From positions 7,452 through 71,451 of the forward strand of contig DKQT01000010.1 of NCBI GenBank assembly GCA_002471845.1: a stretch of 64,000 nucleotides of DNA, read 5' to 3'. Position numbers and translations under genes: made by a program. Positions within the stretch are counted from its first letter, which is position 1, and the number at the start of each line of letters is the position of its first letter. The DNA is from Fidelibacterota bacterium UBA7301. GTDB taxonomy: Bacteria; Fidelibacterota; Marinisomatia; Marinisomatales; TCS55. The notes under the pieces were generated by a model. That model ran no database searches, was not told the DNA's origin, and saw only the letters and a list, made by a program, of their open reading frames with translations. This document shows, one piece after another, positions 42,499-51,576 of the stretch.

Positions 42499-44277
42499 TC
42501 AGTCCGTGTACATAGATTCGATAACGTGAGCCCAATTCTCATTAATCTGTTTCCGCCGGATTTTAAGTGTTGGCGTCAATTCACCGTCATCAATAGTGAA
42601 ATCCCTGGGGAGTATCGAGAATTTTTTTAATTGTTCCGGATTAGAAAATTGCCCATTGAGCTTATCCACATGAGATTGTATTTCGGCTAATACATTTTCA
42701 CTTTCAGTAAAATCGGAAAAGGAATAAGCATTTTCTTTAAGCATGGATAGCTGCTGTTCAGGATCTTTTGGAATTGCATTGGCTTCAATGCCGATTTTAT
42801 CCCGAAGAATTACACTGGCATCAAGGGTAAACAGGGCTGAGCAATATTTTCTACCATCACCCACGAGAAAACATTGAGAAACAATTGGGATAGATTTCAT
42901 GGTTTCCTCAATAACAAGAGGGGCAATATTTTTTCCACCTGAGCTTACATAAATCTCTTTTTTTCTACCTGTGATTGATAAATAACCATCAGAATCAATT
43001 TTACCTATGTCACCAGTATGTAACCAACCATCAATCAGTGTTTCCTGTGTTGCTACAGAATTTTTATAATATCCTTTCATAATATGGTTACCCTGAATAA
43101 GAATCTCTCCATCATCCGATATTTTAACTTCTGTTTTATTTATTGCTCTTCCAACCGTACCAATCTTATTATTTCCATGATAATTAATTGTCGCAACTGC
43201 AGTGTTTTCAGTCATTCCATATCCTTCATATAGGGGAATATCTAATGATTGGAAAAGCCTTAATATATCAGGATTGATCGGAGCAGCACCAGAAGCCGCA
43301 TAACGGGTTTTAGAAAAACCTGTCGCTTCTTTTAATTTTGCTTTGAAAACGTTAGATAAAAAAGGAATCTTTAATCCTATTTTTAAAATAATCTTGCTAT
43401 CAATTGCTGATTTTATGTTAGAATATATTTTTTCGTAAATCCGCGGTACGCCAATGAAGAGATGGGGTTTAACTTCTTTTGCGTAATCCACAACGAATAA
43501 GGGACTATCACAGATAAAGAGGTGTAAAGCGTTATGGACCCAATAATTAATATCCACCAATTGTCCAAATACGTGGGCCAGTGGGAGCCAGGAAACATAT
43601 CGTTCCCCTTGATAAAACTCAAAGACAGCGTTGTTGATTTCAATTTCAAAGGTCCAATTTTTATGGGTTAACTCAACACCTTTGGGGTTGCCGGTTGTTC
43701 CGGAGGTATAGATTAAGCAGGAAGTATTATTTTCATCAATTTGGTCCAACTTGGATTTAACATCCTCTTCTGGAATGTTCTTCCCCCTGGCGATAAATGC
43801 GTCCCAGGAAATAACTTTTTCATGGTTAATCATTTTTATGCCATCCATCAAAACAACTGTTTCGACTTTTTCAAGATTATCCAGGATTTTGTGAATTCGA
43901 TGGTTGGGCATTTTTTCTATTTCACCATTATCCATAGGATTGTTTCCGATAAATACAACTTTTGAATCAGAATTTCCTACGATCCATTCTACCTCTTCTG
44001 AGGAACAGGTATGATAAACACCCACACTTGCACCGCCAACAAGCTGAGTACCTATATAAGCTGCATACCATTCTTTTCGATTATAACTATAAATGCTTAC
44101 CTTATCATTTTCACCCAGGCCAAGTGCTAAAAGGGATTTGGATATATTCATAACATAAGAATAAAAATCAGCCCAATTTTCCGATATCCAATTTCCGTTT
44201 TCATCTCGCACTGAGAGAGCCGGTTCTGAAGCGTAGTTTTTAGCATTTTGAAGCAGTATTTCTGGTGTTATCATCAT
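42499..44277 (-). CDS. fadD: Long-chain acyl-CoA synthetase (AMP-forming)
   Basis: A 592-residue ANL-superfamily enzyme activating fatty acids via acyl-adenylate. The motifs are in order: the P-loop SCLIYTSGTTGNPKGVELTH (about 190-209), the YEGYGMTEN motif, GWLHTGDIGKIDSDGYLSIT, and GRKKEIYVSSGGKNIAP. The catalytic-lysine end is of the long, 'AMP-dependent synthetase and ligase' type with LTPTLKIRRK near the C terminus. Two adjacent ATGs (44277, 44274) could start it. It is followed closely by gpsA, pairing fatty-acid activation with glycerol-phosphate supply. Confidence 0.9.
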   Translation of the reverse strand: MMITPEILLQNAKNYASEPALSVRDENGNWISENWADFYSYVMNISKSLLALGLGENDKVSIYSYNRKEWYAAYIGTQLVGGASVGVYHTCSSEEVEWIVGNSDSKVVFIGNNPMDNGEIEKMPNHRIHKILDNLEKVETVVLMDGIKMINHEKVISWDAFIARGKNIPEEDVKSKLDQIDENNTSCLIYTSGTTGNPKGVELTHKNWTFEIEINNAVFEFYQGERYVSWLPLAHVFGQLVDINYWVHNALHLFICDSPLFVVDYAKEVKPHLFIGVPRIYEKIYSNIKSAIDSKIILKIGLKIPFLSNVFKAKLKEATGFSKTRYAASGAAPINPDILRLFQSLDIPLYEGYGMTENTAVATINYHGNNKIGTVGRAINKTEVKISDDGEILIQGNHIMKGYYKNSVATQETLIDGWLHTGDIGKIDSDGYLSITGRKKEIYVSSGGKNIAPLVIEETMKSIPIVSQCFLVGDGRKYCSALFTLDASVILRDKIGIEANAIPKDPEQQLSMLKENAYSFSDFTESENVLAEIQSHVDKLNGQFSNPEQLKKFSILPRDFTIDDGELTPTLKIRRKQINENWAHVIESMYTD

Positions 44278-44376
44278 ATTACCTTTTGGTTTGTGATCGG
44301 TAGGGATTCATGCTTTGATTGCGCATGGGCTTTTTAGAATTTATATTAAAATAAATCATATAACAATTATGTGAGC

Positions 44377-44405
44377 TTGACTCCCAATTCATAAACTTAA
44401 TAAAT
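44377..44405 (+). promoter_or_regulatory. Possible promoter of tRNA-Leu
   Basis: TTGACT (44377-44382), then 17 bases, then ATAAAT (44400-44405), about 27 bases ahead of the tRNA. It agrees moderately with sigma-70 boxes. The rest of 44278-44432 is AT-rich and must also hold the fadD promoter on the other strand, which I cannot pinpoint. Confidence 0.4.
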
Positions 44406-44432
44406 TTTCTACCAGTGTTTTACCCCATTAAT

Positions 44433-44514
44433 GCCGGGGTGGCGGAATTGGTAGACGCGCGCGACTCAAACTCGCGTATCGAAAGGTGTGGGGGTTCGAG
44501 TCCCCCCTCCGGCA
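44433..44514 (+). tRNA. tRNA-Leu (anticodon CAA)
   Basis: An 82-base class II tRNA. Acceptor GCCGGGG pairs with CTCCGGC, discriminator A. The D arm is GGTGGCGGAATTGGTAGAC; anticodon stem CGCGA/TCGCG encloses CTCAAAC with anticodon CAA at 44467-44469. The variable arm is short and the T arm is GGGGGTTCGAGTCCCCC. CCA is not encoded. The 115 bases between it and the next gene hold nothing I recognise. Confidence 0.96.
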
Positions 44515-44629
44515 CATTTTTTCTTTTTTAATACCCATAAAAAATAGCTTGCATAAAGTTGATTAAACTTTTACTTTAACCCATCAAGGTGCTGGCTTGG
44601 TACCTTTGGTATGTGGAAGGGGTAGACGT

Positions 44630-45022
44630 TCACTTAGTTCCGAGGTCTTTGTGAACTCTACCCCATTTTCTTTCTATTTTAAGCTCATCAAAAACTTTAA
44701 GTGATATATTATTCTTTTCATATTGCTGTAGAAAGCAGGTAATAGAATCTACTTCAATCCATTGATTTATGGCTTCTTTATTTTCCCTTAACCGCAGTGC
44801 TGCAATCCGGATTCCGTAGCGCACTGCATCCCATTTACCCAGTTCAATATTTTGATGAATTCCAGTAAGTTGAAGGAACACCTTCATTCCGGTTCGCCGG
44901 GGTTTGTTACCAATTATTTTCCATAATTTTTCCCATTCTTTATGGGCAGATTCATATTGGTTAGTATTAAAAAATAGGATCCCTTTTTCAAAAATGTTTA
45001 ATTCTTTCTGTATTTCAAACAT
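44630..45022 (-). CDS. DUF309-family protein
   Basis: A 130-residue helical protein whose first half fits DUF309: FEKGILFFNTNQYESAHKEWEKLW, then FLQLTGIHQNIELGKWDAVRYG, the 'FN.g.yfeAHevwE.lW' pattern. The family is of unknown function. The open frame reaches 45070, but that stretch runs through a terminator hairpin. ATG 45022 gives the family's normal N terminus. It is separated by the terminator from the coiled-coil gene upstream. Confidence 0.7.
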   Translation of the reverse strand: MFEIQKELNIFEKGILFFNTNQYESAHKEWEKLWKIIGNKPRRTGMKVFLQLTGIHQNIELGKWDAVRYGIRIAALRLRENKEAINQWIEVDSITCFLQQYEKNNISLKVFDELKIERKWGRVHKDLGTK

Positions 45023-45031
45023 AAAATAAAA

Positions 45032-45061
45032 AGGGTCACCCCAATTTATCGGGGCAACCCT
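45032..45061 (-). terminator. Intrinsic terminator after the coiled-coil genes
   Basis: On the minus strand AGGGT and CCCC pair with GGGG and ACCCT around an eight-base loop, with one 2x2 mismatch, followed directly by TTTTTATTTT. It lies 32 bases after the stop of the coiled-coil gene at 45093 and ends that transcript. The DUF309 start lies inside its T-tract region, so that gene needs another promoter or read-through. Confidence 0.75.
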
Positions 45062-45092
45062 ATGACGCATTTAAATATTCGTCAACTAAACG

Positions 45093-45593
45093 TTATCGCT
45101 TTTTATCTTTTTGGTCTTCTTTCGGCTCATGAAGTTCTTTTACCTGGTTTTGCAATTGCGTCAAGGTTTGTTCCAAGTCAGAAAATTTCCGCCTCGTTTG
45201 ACGGCGCTGACTGTCAAAAGAATCTTGGAGGTCAAGAATATCGTTATTTAACCGATCAATTTTCTTATCTGTGATACGTCTATATTCATCTAAATTATAT
45301 TGGACTTCTTCAATAGCATCTTTCAATTCTTCAGCTTTTTTGTTGATTAAATTGGTATTGGCAATAATATCCTGCTGGGCCTTGCGAATATGTTTTCCCC
45401 GGCCTTCAAAACGCAAATTTAAATTTCGTAGATCTTCGCGAAATTCCTTATCAATTACATCCAAGTGTTCCTGGTCATTCTGTTTCAAAACATCCATCCT
45501 GGTTTTCATATCATCAGCCAACCATTGAAAATAACCACCTGCGGCAATCAAAATGATCAATAGCCCGAAAATAATTTTGTCTTTAACGTTCAT
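45093..45593 (-). CDS. Membrane-anchored coiled-coil protein, hypothetical
   Basis: A 166-residue protein. One N-terminal membrane helix (about 7-24) is followed by an almost continuous charged coiled coil from about residue 27 to 150 (for example AEELKDAIEEVQYNLDEYRR and RLNNDILDLQDSFDSQRR) and a Lys/Asp-rich tail. There is no enzymatic motif. The layout suggests a periplasmic structural or tethering protein, but the orientation is uncertain. It is 18 bases from the following coiled-coil gene at 45612, with which it probably forms a unit. Confidence 0.6.
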   Translation of the reverse strand: MNVKDKIIFGLLIILIAAGGYFQWLADDMKTRMDVLKQNDQEHLDVIDKEFREDLRNLNLRFEGRGKHIRKAQQDIIANTNLINKKAEELKDAIEEVQYNLDEYRRITDKKIDRLNNDILDLQDSFDSQRRQTRRKFSDLEQTLTQLQNQVKELHEPKEDQKDKKR

Positions 45594-45611
45594 CGTCTAC
45601 TCTTTTAGTTG

Positions 45612-45944
45612 TTATCTTATTCCTTCCAACCTCTTTTCCCATTCACTGAGATCTCTTGGTTCCTCCACACCCTGCTCTTGATCCGGGGAGGCTTTTTCTG
45701 CGGACGGCATTTCTCCAGCTTTAATTTGCTGGATTAATTTTTCTTTTTCTTCTGAACTCTTTTTAAGTGAACCCATTAATTCATCCACTTCTTTGTTGAA
45801 ATCTTCAACTGTGGCCTCTAATCTGGACATTAATTCATCAAGCAATGCCTGCCCATAGGATGAATTAATACCATCCAATAAATCGTCCAATTTAGATTGG
45901 AGATATCCTTCTCTTGCTTCCTTATTTCCGAAATCGATACTCAT
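45612..45944 (-). CDS. Small helical/coiled-coil hypothetical protein
   Basis: A 110-residue acidic, helix-rich protein without signal peptide or membrane segment. The central part (LLDELMSRLEATVEDFNKEV and beyond) has heptad spacing; the C terminus is Pro/Glu-rich and ends SEWEKRLEGI. I do not recognise a family. It lies directly upstream of the membrane-anchored coiled-coil gene on the same strand (18-base gap), so the two products may interact. Confidence 0.55.
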   Translation of the reverse strand: MSIDFGNKEAREGYLQSKLDDLLDGINSSYGQALLDELMSRLEATVEDFNKEVDELMGSLKKSSEEKEKLIQQIKAGEMPSAEKASPDQEQGVEEPRDLSEWEKRLEGIR

Positions 45945-46024
45945 AAAGTGAACTTCAAATTAATGTCAGTTGGTAAAATTTGGAATGCAAAATTAACACA
46001 GTTTTATTCTAATAAAATGGGATT

Positions 46025-46489
46025 TTATTTAATGATTTTTGCGGGGTAAAATTTTTGTGTAATCAAAGCCCTGTGGATTGGAGAAAATATCTTTTTTTGA
46101 AGACTATAAGGTATGGCCGGGTCCGGTTGTTTTTCGATTAAACCGCTCCCGCCAATTGATGATTCAGAACTCCTTTTGAAAATACTTCTTTCAGCTGCAA
46201 CATGAATTTCAATACGATCACTAATTTGAACATAAACAACATAATTATATCTCCGCAAAACGCGTCTTAATACAACCGGTTTTGTAATCAATACATTACT
46301 TTCACTCGCATACAGATCTACTTCATAATCTAGTTTAGTAAGCACCGCCCGGCATTTATCCAACACATCAGATTGTGGTATTTCATATTGATACTCCCGT
46401 AACATCCTTGGCGGATGGGTGCATTGAATGGTTAATAAGAGGAAGGTTAAATAGAAAACCGGTCTAATTGCGCCGGAGAAACGATTCAA
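46025..46489 (-). CDS. Hypothetical lipoprotein
   Basis: A 154-residue protein with a signal segment ending in a lipobox-like TIQC (Cys23). After it comes a small alpha/beta domain with alternating strands (SNVLITKPVVLRR and RYNYVVYVQISDRIEIHV). The middle resembles the small beta-domains of secretion- or outer-membrane-associated lipoproteins, but no family is clear. It overlaps the end of the exported protein at 46486 by 4 bases, so both belong to one unit. Confidence 0.55.
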   Translation of the reverse strand: MNRFSGAIRPVFYLTFLLLTIQCTHPPRMLREYQYEIPQSDVLDKCRAVLTKLDYEVDLYASESNVLITKPVVLRRVLRRYNYVVYVQISDRIEIHVAAERSIFKRSSESSIGGSGLIEKQPDPAIPYSLQKKIFSPIHRALITQKFYPAKIIK

Positions 46490-47163
46490 TAGATATCAAA
46501 AATTGAAGGAAGTTCTTCAACTTCCGGTATGGGCTGGGATGAATGCATATAATCCGGATTATAATAAACCAGTTTTAAAATACTGAAATTCCCGGAAAAA
46601 ATCGGTAAATCGGTTAACGGCAGAAGAACAGATGAATTTAATACCAGTTCAATTATTGCTGGCGTAACGGACCAGGTGGAACGATAAAAAGCCCGGGTAA
46701 ATTTTTGCTCTAAAATATTTGCATAGGATCCGGACGGCCCCGATTCATTTTGATTCATTTTTTGGGGCGGACCATATACTTCAGAAATATTTTTTTCCAA
46801 TCGTCTGAAATCGGCTATTTTACCTTCTATATCATTTTGGGTGATAATAATATCAATTTCAACTTTCCAAAATCCGCTGTCGGCAAAAGCATAAGTTACT
46901 CTTACTGAATCTTGGCCGAGTGAACCGGTAAAGGATTGATGTACTGCTAAGGTGTCCTCATTTGGGGTCGCTGTGAGTGAAGTGGGAATTTGAGATCCGG
47001 AAAGGCTGCCCCAGGCAAAGCCTTTATAACCTGTTTCCAAACCAGAAGGCACATCCTGAACCGTTGTATCCGATGCCGAATTTTGGCCTTCCGCCACATC
47101 CTGTGCGCGAAGGAATGAAAACAATATTAGGATTGAAAAAAGAGACTTTATTTTAATTACCAT
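46486..47163 (-). CDS. Hypothetical exported protein
   Basis: A 225-residue protein with a clear signal peptide (residues 1-20, cleavage after LRAQ-like site). Residues 45-160 contain GYKGFAWGSLSGSQIP, a beta-rich stretch (DSVRVTYAFADSGFWKVEID) and a helix with EKNISEVYG. This 'FkGf.WG.s...v' opening followed by a strand repeat is reminiscent of small periplasmic proteins whose function is not known. It is translated together with the lipoprotein downstream and is 50 bases after lepB. Confidence 0.55.
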   Translation of the reverse strand: MVIKIKSLFSILILFSFLRAQDVAEGQNSASDTTVQDVPSGLETGYKGFAWGSLSGSQIPTSLTATPNEDTLAVHQSFTGSLGQDSVRVTYAFADSGFWKVEIDIIITQNDIEGKIADFRRLEKNISEVYGPPQKMNQNESGPSGSYANILEQKFTRAFYRSTWSVTPAIIELVLNSSVLLPLTDLPIFSGNFSILKLVYYNPDYMHSSQPIPEVEELPSIFDIY

Positions 47164-47213
47164 ACTTCTTTTACCGATTCAAAATACAATATCGATTTTC
47201 TGCCAGTCAAGTC

Positions 47214-48176
47214 CTATCGTATATTTGTTCCAATTCGATTAAACCTTGGAATCCATGTCTTTAAGTCCAAGGAAAAATAGGAAAATAATGCTTCACCCAG
47301 GATATATTTTCGGGGGATAAAACCCCAATAACGTGAATCCAAACTGTCATCCCGGTTATCTCCCATTGCCCAGTAATAATCCTGTTCCACTGTATAATAC
47401 TCCAAGTCGCCAATGGGTTTGCCATCAATGCGTAAATTTCCTTTGGGCATATCATTTGACCAGGGAACCAACAAATTGCCCTGGGGATAATAAGGTGCAT
47501 ATACTTCCATTTTCGCCTTGCGGCGGTATAATTCATCGGGACTTACCATAGTAAATGGATATTCTCTTCCGCCGCTGACAAGGGTGAGTTCATGACCATC
47601 GAGCAGCATCAAATGTAAGAGCAATTGTGCATTTTCAGGAGAAACCTTGATTTGGTCCCCCCTTTCAGGCATTTTTAATTTCTTGAAATAATCTTTATTC
47701 CCCTGCTTACCTAAAAATATGTCCCGTTGTGAAAATGAAGGCGAAAGGGGTGACATAATAAATTTTCCATTCTCAGGCAGCGGTGACGGTACATTGTTTA
47801 TATATAATAATTTGTCTATAACTTCAATTATATCACCCGGTTCAGCCACACACCGCTTTACATATTTTTGACGTACATCCCGGGGAAATTTAAAAATAAT
47901 CACATCCCCCCGTTTGGGTTCACGAAAAGAGGGAAACTTCATCCCGGGAACATCAAATCCAATATCAGTGTATGGGATGCCGATCCAATCCGGTGTGCGC
48001 ATGCCGTAAACAAAACGGTTTCCCGCCAGGAAATCACCGGTCATAATGGTATTTTCCATACTGCCGGTGGGAACAATATATAATTCAAAAATGGTTACCT
48101 TGAGCGTTAAGACAATAATAACAAGGATAAATAATGCCCTGATCTCGTGGATTATTTTGGATATTTTGGAATTCAT
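47214..48176 (-). CDS. lepB: Signal peptidase I
   Basis: A 320-residue inner-membrane serine protease that removes signal peptides. A membrane helix (about 12-32) leads to the nucleophile Ser in VPTGSMENTIMTGD (about residue 38). The general-base Lys is in RDVRQKYVKRCVAEPGD. The later boxes MGDNRDDSLDSRYWGFIP are intact. An insertion of roughly 90 residues between the catalytic Lys and the GDNRDDS box (about 140-245) makes it longer than average, as in several Gram-negatives. It is followed by two small exported-protein genes, which it may process. Confidence 0.93.
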   Translation of the reverse strand: MNSKISKIIHEIRALFILVIIVLTLKVTIFELYIVPTGSMENTIMTGDFLAGNRFVYGMRTPDWIGIPYTDIGFDVPGMKFPSFREPKRGDVIIFKFPRDVRQKYVKRCVAEPGDIIEVIDKLLYINNVPSPLPENGKFIMSPLSPSFSQRDIFLGKQGNKDYFKKLKMPERGDQIKVSPENAQLLLHLMLLDGHELTLVSGGREYPFTMVSPDELYRRKAKMEVYAPYYPQGNLLVPWSNDMPKGNLRIDGKPIGDLEYYTVEQDYYWAMGDNRDDSLDSRYWGFIPRKYILGEALFSYFSLDLKTWIPRFNRIGTNIR

Positions 48177-48196
48177 AGGCGGCGAAGTTACCGATG

Positions 48197-48215
48197 TTCG
48201 TCCTCCCAGGACGAA
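48197..48215. repeat. Short inverted repeat between rnhB-yraN and lepB
   Basis: TTCGTCCT and AGGACGAA with a three-base loop form an 8-base-pair hairpin in the 46-base gap. There is no adjacent T-run on either strand, so it is a poor intrinsic terminator. It may be a processing or stability element, or chance. Confidence 0.4.
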
Positions 48216-48222
48216 GGAATTA

Positions 48223-49149
48223 TCAGTCTAAAGCAATTCCTTTATACGTTTTTATGATCGGTTTTTTGTCCAGCATCACCGTAACAACATCCAGTCGAAT
48301 ATCTTTTTCTTCATCCTGTTCCGATAAATAATATTGTATGGCGGATTCCAGTTTCCGCAGTTTGGCTGGATCCACTTTCAATATGGGTCCTCCCAACTGG
48401 TCTTTGGTGGCTGTTTTGACTTCAATAAACACCCATTCGTCATTTTTTTCTGCGATTATATCCAATTCACCAAAATGACTACAGGTGCGATTCATTTCAA
48501 TAACCTGATATCCATTTTTCAAATATTGAAGAGCAGCAAGCTGCTCCCCAAGTTTTCCAATTCGTCTTGATATTTTTAACCAACGCATACCCGGCAAGTT
48601 TGCTTTAACCGGTTGATATGTTTTACGATGGATCGGTGTCGCTTTATATTTATTAAGGGCTTCCACATGCTGTATCGTGCCATAACCCTTATGCCGGGCA
48701 AATCCAAATTCCGGGAATATAGGATCCACGCTGAGCATTATTCGATCCCGGGTGACTTTGGCCACAATTGATGCAGCGCTGATGGACTCCACCTTGTTGT
48801 CCCCATCAATGACACCTACATTTTTTATAACCTGGTCCGGGAGTTTATACCCGTCAATCAGGGCCTTACTTGGCGTTTGTTTCAGGCTTCCTAATGCTTT
48901 GCGCATAGCCTTAAAAGTGGCTTGAAGGATATTAATTTGATCAATGGTCTGATGGGAAACACGGCCAATACCCACTTCGGCCACGGCCATGATTTCGTCA
49001 AAAACTTTTTCCCGTTTTTTGGGTGACAGTTTTTTGGAATCTGCCAATCCTTCAACTTGATGATTTGGGGGCAAAATGACTGCTGCAGCCACCACCGGTC
49101 CCGCCAATGGACCCCTCCCTGCTTCGTCTACACCGGCAATTATCTCCAT
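48223..49149 (-). CDS. rnhB: RNase HII fused to a YraN/UPF0102 nuclease-like domain
   Basis: A 308-residue protein with two domains. Residues 1-190 are RNase HII, which removes ribonucleotides from DNA: acidic residues in GVDEAGRGPLAGP, the ALIDG and DGDNKVESISAASIVAKVTRD blocks, and GFARHKGYGT. From about residue 205 to the end is a YraN/UPF0102 domain: GKLGEQLAALQYLKNGYQVI, then GELDIIAEKNDEWVFIEVKT, a PD-(D/E)xK-like motif. The two are normally separate neighbouring genes. The start is ATG 49149 (EIIAGVDEAG), which overlaps the comEC stop by 10 bases; the longer frame to 49188 is rejected. No stop or frameshift lies between the domains. Confidence 0.9.
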   Translation of the reverse strand: MEIIAGVDEAGRGPLAGPVVAAAVILPPNHQVEGLADSKKLSPKKREKVFDEIMAVAEVGIGRVSHQTIDQINILQATFKAMRKALGSLKQTPSKALIDGYKLPDQVIKNVGVIDGDNKVESISAASIVAKVTRDRIMLSVDPIFPEFGFARHKGYGTIQHVEALNKYKATPIHRKTYQPVKANLPGMRWLKISRRIGKLGEQLAALQYLKNGYQVIEMNRTCSHFGELDIIAEKNDEWVFIEVKTATKDQLGGPILKVDPAKLRKLESAIQYYLSEQDEEKDIRLDVVTVMLDKKPIIKTYKGIALD

Positions 49150-51470
49150 TCTACTTCCCAAATTTCTGTGCCGTTCGAGCGCAGCCAAAGGGCGCCGGAT
49201 TGATCGGTGCGATGAATTTGTTTTGCATATTGATTAAGTCGTTCTAAAACATCATTTGAGGGGTGACGAAATTTGTTCTTATATCCTACCGATACAATTG
49301 CTATTTCAGGTTTAACTTTTTCAATGAATTGTGCTGATGAACTCGTTTTGGAACCATGATGACCCACTTTGAGCACTTTCGCGTTTAAGGCATTTTCATA
49401 CCGTCCCAGTTCATATTCCCCATCCAACTCCATATCACCGGTAAAAAGAAATGATGTTTTACCGTATATTAATTTCATCACAATACTTGAATTATTAACT
49501 ATTCGATTTTCTCTGGTAAAATTTGAATCCGGGGCAAAAAATGCCATTTTTACATTTTGTTCAATATTTCGCAAATCTCCCGGTGAGGGCCGGATTAGGA
49601 CTGTATTCTGTTCATCAAGTTGTTGCCGAAGTTGCCGATAGGTCCATGATTCATAATCGAGATAGGTATCAAATGTCGTATCCACCTTAAATGATTGCGT
49701 TACGGATATTAAACCACCGATATGATCACTATGAGGGTGGGTCATCACCAGCCAATTGATGCCCTGGATTCCTAAATGGTTGAATACCGGATTTACTACC
49801 TGCGTTCCATAATCACGTTTACCGAAACGTTGGCCGCCGTCAATTAAGAGTGTTTTATTTTCAGGTGTCCGTACAAGAATGGCGTCTCCCTGCCCCACGT
49901 CTAAATAAATGACATCTAAAAATGCCCAGGATGCCCCGATTTTCCAGGTCATCATAGCAATTATGGTTAATCCTCCAATAAGTGAATATTTTCTGAATTT
50001 GGGCATCAAAAGGAATAAAATTGTAATGAGCAAAAAGAAATACATAAGAATCCAAAACAGGGATATCCCATGTGTTTCTATAAAAGCAAAGGGCACCCCG
50101 GAAAATAGATCGGCGAGCCAGGTAATCACTTTGGTGATGAACCACGCGCTTTGGCCGATTAAATCACCGATGAAAGGAACCCATCCGAGGAATAGAATAG
50201 AAAAACCGACGGCCACCAGAATACCGACAATGGGTACTATAATCACATTGGCTATGAGAGAAATGATGGGTATTCGGTCGAAATAGTAGGCTGTAATCGG
50301 TAGTGTGCCTATTTGTGCGGATAAGGAAACCAAGAATAAACCATAAATAAATTGGACCGGTTTTGATTTTATGGCCTTGACTCTTAAGTGCTCAGGCAGA
50401 ATTTTTTGGAACAAATCATAAAAGGTAATAATGGATAAAACGGCCGTATAACTGAAAACAAAACCGAGATCTATAATATATAATGGGTCATAAAGCAGAA
50501 TCAGAAATGCAGAGAAAAACACTGTATTCCACAGGTTACCCTGCCGGTTAACTATTGGTGTCAAAATATAGATACCGGCCATGAGGCTGGCGCGGATCAC
50601 ACTGGGCTTTCCACCTGTAAGTAGGCAGAAAAAGAATAGTCCGAGAATTATAAGCAAACGGTCCCAACCCCATGGCAAGCGGAACAAATTAGCAATGACC
50701 ATCAGTATAATCAGCACGTAGCCTACATGTAGGCCGGAAACAGCCAAAATATGGATAACACCTGTATCGGTAAAATCCTCCCGAACTTCAGGGTCAACAG
50801 AAGATTTATCGCCGAGAATCAGGGCCGTCAACAATCCGAAACCATCCCCAATTTTATTATAAAAAAGATTGCGAATACTATTTTGAGTCCGCTGAATAAA
50901 ATTAATGTTTGATTCAAGGATCTCAACCTTTTCCCCGTCTTCCAGATAGCATCTCCCAAATACACCTTTTTTCCCATAGAAAAATTTAAAATCAAACTCC
51001 CCGGGATTTCGAGGGCCCTGGATTATATGAAACTGTCCCCTGACGGCAATCCTCATCCCCACCGATATATCCTGATGAGTTTCAGTAAATAGTAAAATGG
51101 AGGGAAATTTTATTGCCAATGTATCCAATAGGAGTGTGGTGTTTTCTAATCGTATCCGCAGTCCATTTTCTCGATTTACAATTTCTTTTACGGAACCATT
51201 GATCAATACTTCTGATTCATTCAAGGAGGAGGCTGTTTTATAATTTATATCCATTTCTGACAAGCGGATCTTGGTTTGAGTAAAACCTAAGAGCATCAAT
51301 ATAATAAACGTAGCTATATAAATATTCCGCCATTGTAAAAGGCTTATTAATCCAAGGACTAAAAGAATGACGGCCCCCCAGACAGGCATCCAATTGGCAT
51401 AAATACCCAAAAGATAGGTGCCCAATATTCCGGCAAAGGGAAATGAAATTATTTTTGATTTAAAAGGCAT
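49140..51470 (-). CDS. comEC: ComEC/Rec2-type DNA uptake channel
   Basis: A 776-residue polytopic membrane protein for importing single-stranded DNA. The N-terminal domain DUF4131 (about 20-180) is followed by the Competence membrane domain (about 205-490) containing FTDTGVIHILAVSGLHVGYV. A C-terminal metallo-beta-lactamase-like nuclease domain (about 515-776) has YLDVGQGDAILVR, LIDGG and the metal motif THPHSDHIGG. All three parts are present, suggesting a working channel. No other competence gene is in the window, but CinA and RecA are. It overlaps rnhB by 10 bases. Confidence 0.92.
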   Translation of the reverse strand: MPFKSKIISFPFAGILGTYLLGIYANWMPVWGAVILLVLGLISLLQWRNIYIATFIILMLLGFTQTKIRLSEMDINYKTASSLNESEVLINGSVKEIVNRENGLRIRLENTTLLLDTLAIKFPSILLFTETHQDISVGMRIAVRGQFHIIQGPRNPGEFDFKFFYGKKGVFGRCYLEDGEKVEILESNINFIQRTQNSIRNLFYNKIGDGFGLLTALILGDKSSVDPEVREDFTDTGVIHILAVSGLHVGYVLIILMVIANLFRLPWGWDRLLIILGLFFFCLLTGGKPSVIRASLMAGIYILTPIVNRQGNLWNTVFFSAFLILLYDPLYIIDLGFVFSYTAVLSIITFYDLFQKILPEHLRVKAIKSKPVQFIYGLFLVSLSAQIGTLPITAYYFDRIPIISLIANVIIVPIVGILVAVGFSILFLGWVPFIGDLIGQSAWFITKVITWLADLFSGVPFAFIETHGISLFWILMYFFLLITILFLLMPKFRKYSLIGGLTIIAMMTWKIGASWAFLDVIYLDVGQGDAILVRTPENKTLLIDGGQRFGKRDYGTQVVNPVFNHLGIQGINWLVMTHPHSDHIGGLISVTQSFKVDTTFDTYLDYESWTYRQLRQQLDEQNTVLIRPSPGDLRNIEQNVKMAFFAPDSNFTRENRIVNNSSIVMKLIYGKTSFLFTGDMELDGEYELGRYENALNAKVLKVGHHGSKTSSSAQFIEKVKPEIAIVSVGYKNKFRHPSNDVLERLNQYAKQIHRTDQSGALWLRSNGTEIWEVEWR

Positions 51471-51576
51471 CGTATCAAATCTAAAAGAAATACATCAATT
51501 GACCAATAATTAACCATTTCAGGAATTGTTTATTTAGTTCACCTTTTCTAAGCTTGCGGGGTTAAATGGGTAAAAA

